Source: Rudaea sp. | GTDB taxonomy: Bacteria; Pseudomonadota; Gammaproteobacteria; Xanthomonadales; Rhodanobacteraceae | DNA length: 7,647 bases | Direction of reading: 5' to 3' | Assembly (NCBI GenBank): GCA_025934455.1 | Contig: JAICYA010000083.1 | Span: 1-7,647 of the forward strand | Part shown: piece by piece, positions 5,797-7,647 of the stretch | Layout of the letters: each line of letters opens with the position of its first letter | Position numbering within the stretch: position 1 is the first letter of the stretch | The notes under the pieces: generated by a model | Databases searched by the model: none | What the model was told of the DNA's origin: nothing | Seen by the model: the letters and a program-made list of their open reading frames with translations, nothing else | Made by a program: the position numbers and the translations under genes

Positions 5797-7289
5797 CAAT
5801 CGCCGGCAGTTGTCGTGGTGTCCACGCAGGTGGTGGTGTTCATGCGATTCACGCCGCTGTAGTTGGCGAGCACGCCGCCGAGATTTCCGTTGACGAAGTT
5901 GATGGCCTCGAAGCCGATCATCGGCAAGCCGTAAAACACCGTGCCGTTATTGTCCGGCCACATGGCGTGCGCAGGCGGCCACGGATTGGTGAAACCCAAG
6001 CCGCCATGTGCGATGTCGGTAAACGACAGTCCCAATGACCCGCTCGTATACCCTGACGTTGGAACCGTTCTGACCAGATTGGATCCCAGAATGCTTGGTC
6101 CGGCAAAGGCGATGACGTTGGTCTCGAAGCACAGCGTATTGAGGCTTGGGGGCGGACAAGTGGCAAACCCGCATCTAAACGCGTCGGTAACCGAAGCCTC
6201 TCGATTGAAGAGGCTGAAGCCAGCCGATACGCATGCCTTGCCCGGCAAGCCCGCGTATTGATTGAATCCGGACTCGAAGGGCGCCGTGGCCTCGGCGTAG
6301 CCGCCGTTGTTCGCGGGATCCACATAGAACTGTTTAGTGGGGAAGGTGACGATCCAGTCGCTGCCCACGCTGCCGTCCGCCTGGGCTTCCCATTGGTTGA
6401 AAACGGTGGCGGCATCGAGCACGGCGCTGACCGCGTCGATGGCCTGCGCCGCGGGATACACTGCGGCGACCGACTCGCCGTTGCTGTTCACCTGCGCCGT
6501 TACCGTGTTCGGCGCGCCGGCATCGTTGACGTCGGCCAGGGTCGGGCCTGTGCCGCCGGCAGTGACCGGAAAGATCGTGCTGGTGAAGCCTTCCAGGGCA
6601 TCGGCGGCGTACGCAAAGTAAGTGCCGTTGCCGACATTGACGACGGATGCGGCGCCGAACAAGCCGGAAGTTGGTGGCTGCAGGTTGCCGGTTTGTGCAG
6701 CGAATTGTTGCGCCTGCGCACAGTTCGGCGGCTGGCCATTGCGCTGGGTGATGGCAGACGACAAGGTGCTTTGCGGCGCGATGTCGCCCATGGCGATCAT
6801 CTCGAAATGTCCCTCGCGGGTGCGCTCGATGCCGGTCGGGCCGCCATCCGCGTTGCTGCCGGTGTAATCGGCATCGCGAAAAGGCACGTAAGCAGTGCCG
6901 TCGGGCAGGTGGTCCTGTTCGAGTTTTCCGTTCGTCAAACCGCCGATGCACGAATGGTCCTTGGACACGATGCCGGCGCCGTCGCTGTCCACGCCAGCGT
7001 CGGACAAAGCGAATACGGTCGCGGTCCACACGTCGTACGGGGACAAATACACGTTGAAGTTGAGCACATCGCGACCGTTGTAGCCTTCGCGAAAACGCAC
7101 CTGTACCACCTTGCCGATATTGGTTGCATTGGCCACCGAAATCAGCGTGTTCTGGTGCGCATTGACCGTGTAGTACGGATACAGCAGCACCTGGCCCATG
7201 CCACGCGCATTCAGGTAAACGGCATGTGCGGGATTGGCGCTGCAGGCGAGGGCGGCGATGAAAGCGGCGGAAAGGGATTTCTTGAGCAT
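5790..7289 (-). CDS. Uncharacterised secreted protein with signal peptide
   Basis: The product is 499 residues and belongs to no family to which I can assign a function. Residues 1-23 form a clear Sec signal peptide (MLKK, hydrophobic core, cleavage after AHA), so the mature protein should start at VYLNARG and act in the periplasm or outside the cell. A cysteine at 16 does not sit in a good lipobox. The mature part is rich in Gly, Asn, Thr, Ala and aromatic residues, has no further membrane segment, and has eight cysteines. These are clustered toward the end (KACVSAG, RCGFATC, LCFETN, TTCVD and the final DCR) and suggest disulfides. The N-terminal GQVLLYPYYTVNA and LSPYDVW stretches resemble hypothetical surface or exported proteins I associate with gammaproteobacteria; that is recollection, not a search. 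The start at 7289 is set by GGGAG seven bases upstream and by the signal peptide. The frame is open far upstream, but that extension is not protein-like. The gene faces the xdh operon and shows no obvious link to purine metabolism. Confidence 0.85.
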   Translation of the reverse strand: MLKKSLSAAFIAALACSANPAHAVYLNARGMGQVLLYPYYTVNAHQNTLISVANATNIGKVVQVRFREGYNGRDVLNFNVYLSPYDVWTATVFALSDAGVDSDGAGIVSKDHSCIGGLTNGKLEQDHLPDGTAYVPFRDADYTGSNADGGPTGIERTREGHFEMIAMGDIAPQSTLSSAITQRNGQPPNCAQAQQFAAQTGNLQPPTSGLFGAASVVNVGNGTYFAYAADALEGFTSTIFPVTAGGTGPTLADVNDAGAPNTVTAQVNSNGESVAAVYPAAQAIDAVSAVLDAATVFNQWEAQADGSVGSDWIVTFPTKQFYVDPANNGGYAEATAPFESGFNQYAGLPGKACVSAGFSLFNREASVTDAFRCGFATCPPPSLNTLCFETNVIAFAGPSILGSNLVRTVPTSGYTSGSLGLSFTDIAHGGLGFTNPWPPAHAMWPDNNGTVFYGLPMIGFEAINFVNGNLGGVLANYSGVNRMNTTTCVDTTTTAGDCR

Positions 7290-7296
7290 GGTAAAA

Positions 7297-7301
7297 CTCC
7301 C
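7297..7301 (-). promoter_or_regulatory. Ribosome binding site of the secreted-protein gene
   Basis: GGGAG on the minus strand lies seven bases before the ATG at 7289. It decides the start in favour of the signal-peptide methionine over the long upstream open frame. Confidence 0.75.
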
Positions 7302-7329
7302 GGTTTGCCCGCGCTGAACGTGGACTTCG

Positions 7330-7358
7330 TTTATAGCCCGGCTCCCTTGATGACGCAA
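7330..7358 (-). promoter_or_regulatory. Candidate sigma70-type promoter of the secreted-protein gene
   Basis: On the minus strand TTGCGT (7358 to 7353) and TATAAA (7335 to 7330) are separated by exactly 17 bases. Transcription would start near 7324, giving a leader of about 35 bases that includes the GGGAG site. The -10 matches 5 of 6 and the -35 matches the key TTG. Confidence 0.5.
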
Positions 7359-7370
7359 ATACGCCTTCGT

Positions 7371-7382
7371 GCCGAAAACGGC
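7371..7382. repeat. Short palindrome GCCG-AAAA-CGGC in the divergent region
   Basis: Perfect 4-bp arms flank AAAA, just upstream of the -35 box of the secreted-protein gene. It may be an operator half or a chance hairpin; it lacks a T-run and is not a terminator candidate. Confidence 0.3.
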
Positions 7383-7403
7383 GATGGCAGAAAACCTTAC
7401 GCG

Positions 7404-7432
7404 AGGATCGGCGAATGAAGGCGATCGATCCT
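7404..7432. promoter_or_regulatory. Inverted repeat upstream of uraH, possible operator
   Basis: AGGATCG (7404-7410) and CGATCCT (7426-7432) are perfect 7-bp inverted arms with a 15-base spacer, their centres 22 bases apart, about two helical turns. That geometry suits a dimeric regulator. The repeat sits 33 bases before the uraH start, where a promoter would be expected. I see no convincing -10/-35 pair for uraH around it. Operator function is inference. Confidence 0.4.
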
Positions 7433-7453
7433 GCGATACACTTGCCGCGATAC

Positions 7454-7458
7454 GAGGG
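7454..7458 (+). promoter_or_regulatory. Ribosome binding site of uraH
   Basis: GAGGG lies six bases before the ATG at 7465. It favours that ATG over the one at 7460, which is in another frame. Confidence 0.7.
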
Positions 7459-7464
7459 CATGAC

Positions 7465-7647
7465 ATGGGACAACTGACCACACACGTGCTCGACACGCAC
7501 GGCGGCAAGCCGGCGGCGGGGCTCGCCATCGACCTGTTCGCGATCGCCGGCGAGTCGCGCGTGCCACTCAAGTCGGCTACCACGAATGCCGACGGTCGCC
7601 TCGACGGTCCGCTGCTGGCGGGCGCGGCGTTCGCCACCGGCATTTAC
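7465..7647 (+). CDS. uraH: 5-hydroxyisourate hydrolase, C-terminus cut by window edge
   Basis: UraH (transthyretin-related protein) hydrolyses 5-hydroxyisourate, the unstable product of urate oxidation, to OHCU on the way to allantoin. The 61 visible codons show the family's N-terminal signature LTTHVLDT (residues 4-11, with active-site H7), then [10 protein letters not shown], and TNADGR (40-45, with active-site R45) followed by LDGPLL. The C-terminal YRGS motif is beyond the right edge; the family is usually about 110-120 residues, so roughly half is missing. There is no signal peptide, unlike the exported members of the family, so it should be cytoplasmic. The start is supported by GAGGG six bases upstream and by alignment of TTHVLDT near the N-terminus. 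It shares a 175-base divergent region with the secreted-protein gene and extends the purine pathway beyond xanthine dehydrogenase. Confidence 0.93.
   Translation, partial: MGQLTTHVLDTHGGKPAAGLAIDLFAIAGESRVPLKSATTNADGRLDGPLLAGAAFATGIY

Noticed and set aside
5794..5805. CGGC-AATC-GCCG hairpin at the end of the secreted-protein gene
   Set aside because: Four-bp stem inside coding sequence without a following T-run; probably chance in GC-rich DNA.
6258..7418. Plus-strand open frame of 386 codons opposite the secreted-protein gene
   Set aside because: Shadow of the minus-strand gene, which has a signal peptide, ribosome site and promoter; the plus-strand translation is not protein-like and has no ribosome site.
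5790..7643. Longer 617-codon version of the secreted protein starting near the right edge
   Set aside because: The extra 118 codons overlap uraH on the opposite strand and the divergent promoter region, and would bury the signal peptide; the start at 7289 has a proper ribosome site.
1..7647. CRISPR array, tRNA, rRNA, insertion sequence, defence or phage genes
   Set aside because: I looked for regularly spaced repeats, cloverleaf sequence, transposase motifs and terminal inverted repeats and saw none.

Overview
The window is GC-rich, with strong G/C bias at third codon positions and open shadow frames opposite nearly every gene, so it comes from a high-GC bacterium. The genes (XdhA/XdhB/XdhC xanthine dehydrogenase set, adenine-deaminase-type aminohydrolase, 5-hydroxyisourate hydrolase) and a secreted protein of a type I associate with gammaproteobacteria suggest a proteobacterium, perhaps Xanthomonadales-like. 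The taxonomy is inference only.

Layout. Positions 1-782 (minus strand, running off the left edge) hold an adenine/adenosine deaminase. A short divergent control region (783-849) separates it from a plus-strand operon: xdhA (850-2307), xdhB (2307-4712) and xdhC (4726-5703), with a 1-base overlap between the first two and a 13-base gap before the third. A convergent minus-strand gene (5790-7289) encodes a secreted protein of unknown function. A second divergent region (7290-7464) follows, and then the first 61 codons of uraH (7465 to the right edge).

Pathway. Apart from the secreted protein, the genes form a purine-catabolism cluster. Adenine is deaminated to hypoxanthine, and xanthine dehydrogenase (XdhA with 2Fe-2S and FAD, XdhB with molybdenum cofactor, XdhC as cofactor-maturation chaperone) oxidises hypoxanthine to xanthine and urate. 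UraH hydrolyses the 5-hydroxyisourate made from urate. The urate-oxidising enzyme, OHCU decarboxylase and any regulator are not in the window.

The most notable observation is in xdhA. The reading frame is conserved from end to end but carries an in-frame TAG at 1267-1269, just before the second 2Fe-2S motif. Four codons later, one of the four cysteine ligands of that cluster is replaced by serine. Everything downstream (FAD domain, XdhB with all active-site residues, XdhC) looks intact, so this is a very recent lesion, a local sequence error or, much less likely, a recoded stop. I found no clear evidence of a wholly new system. The other items worth a look are the uncharacterised Cys-rich secreted protein, a 7-bp inverted repeat upstream of uraH, palindromes in the deaminase/xdhA control region, and a triple TCAGCGG repeat at the xdhC/secreted-protein junction.
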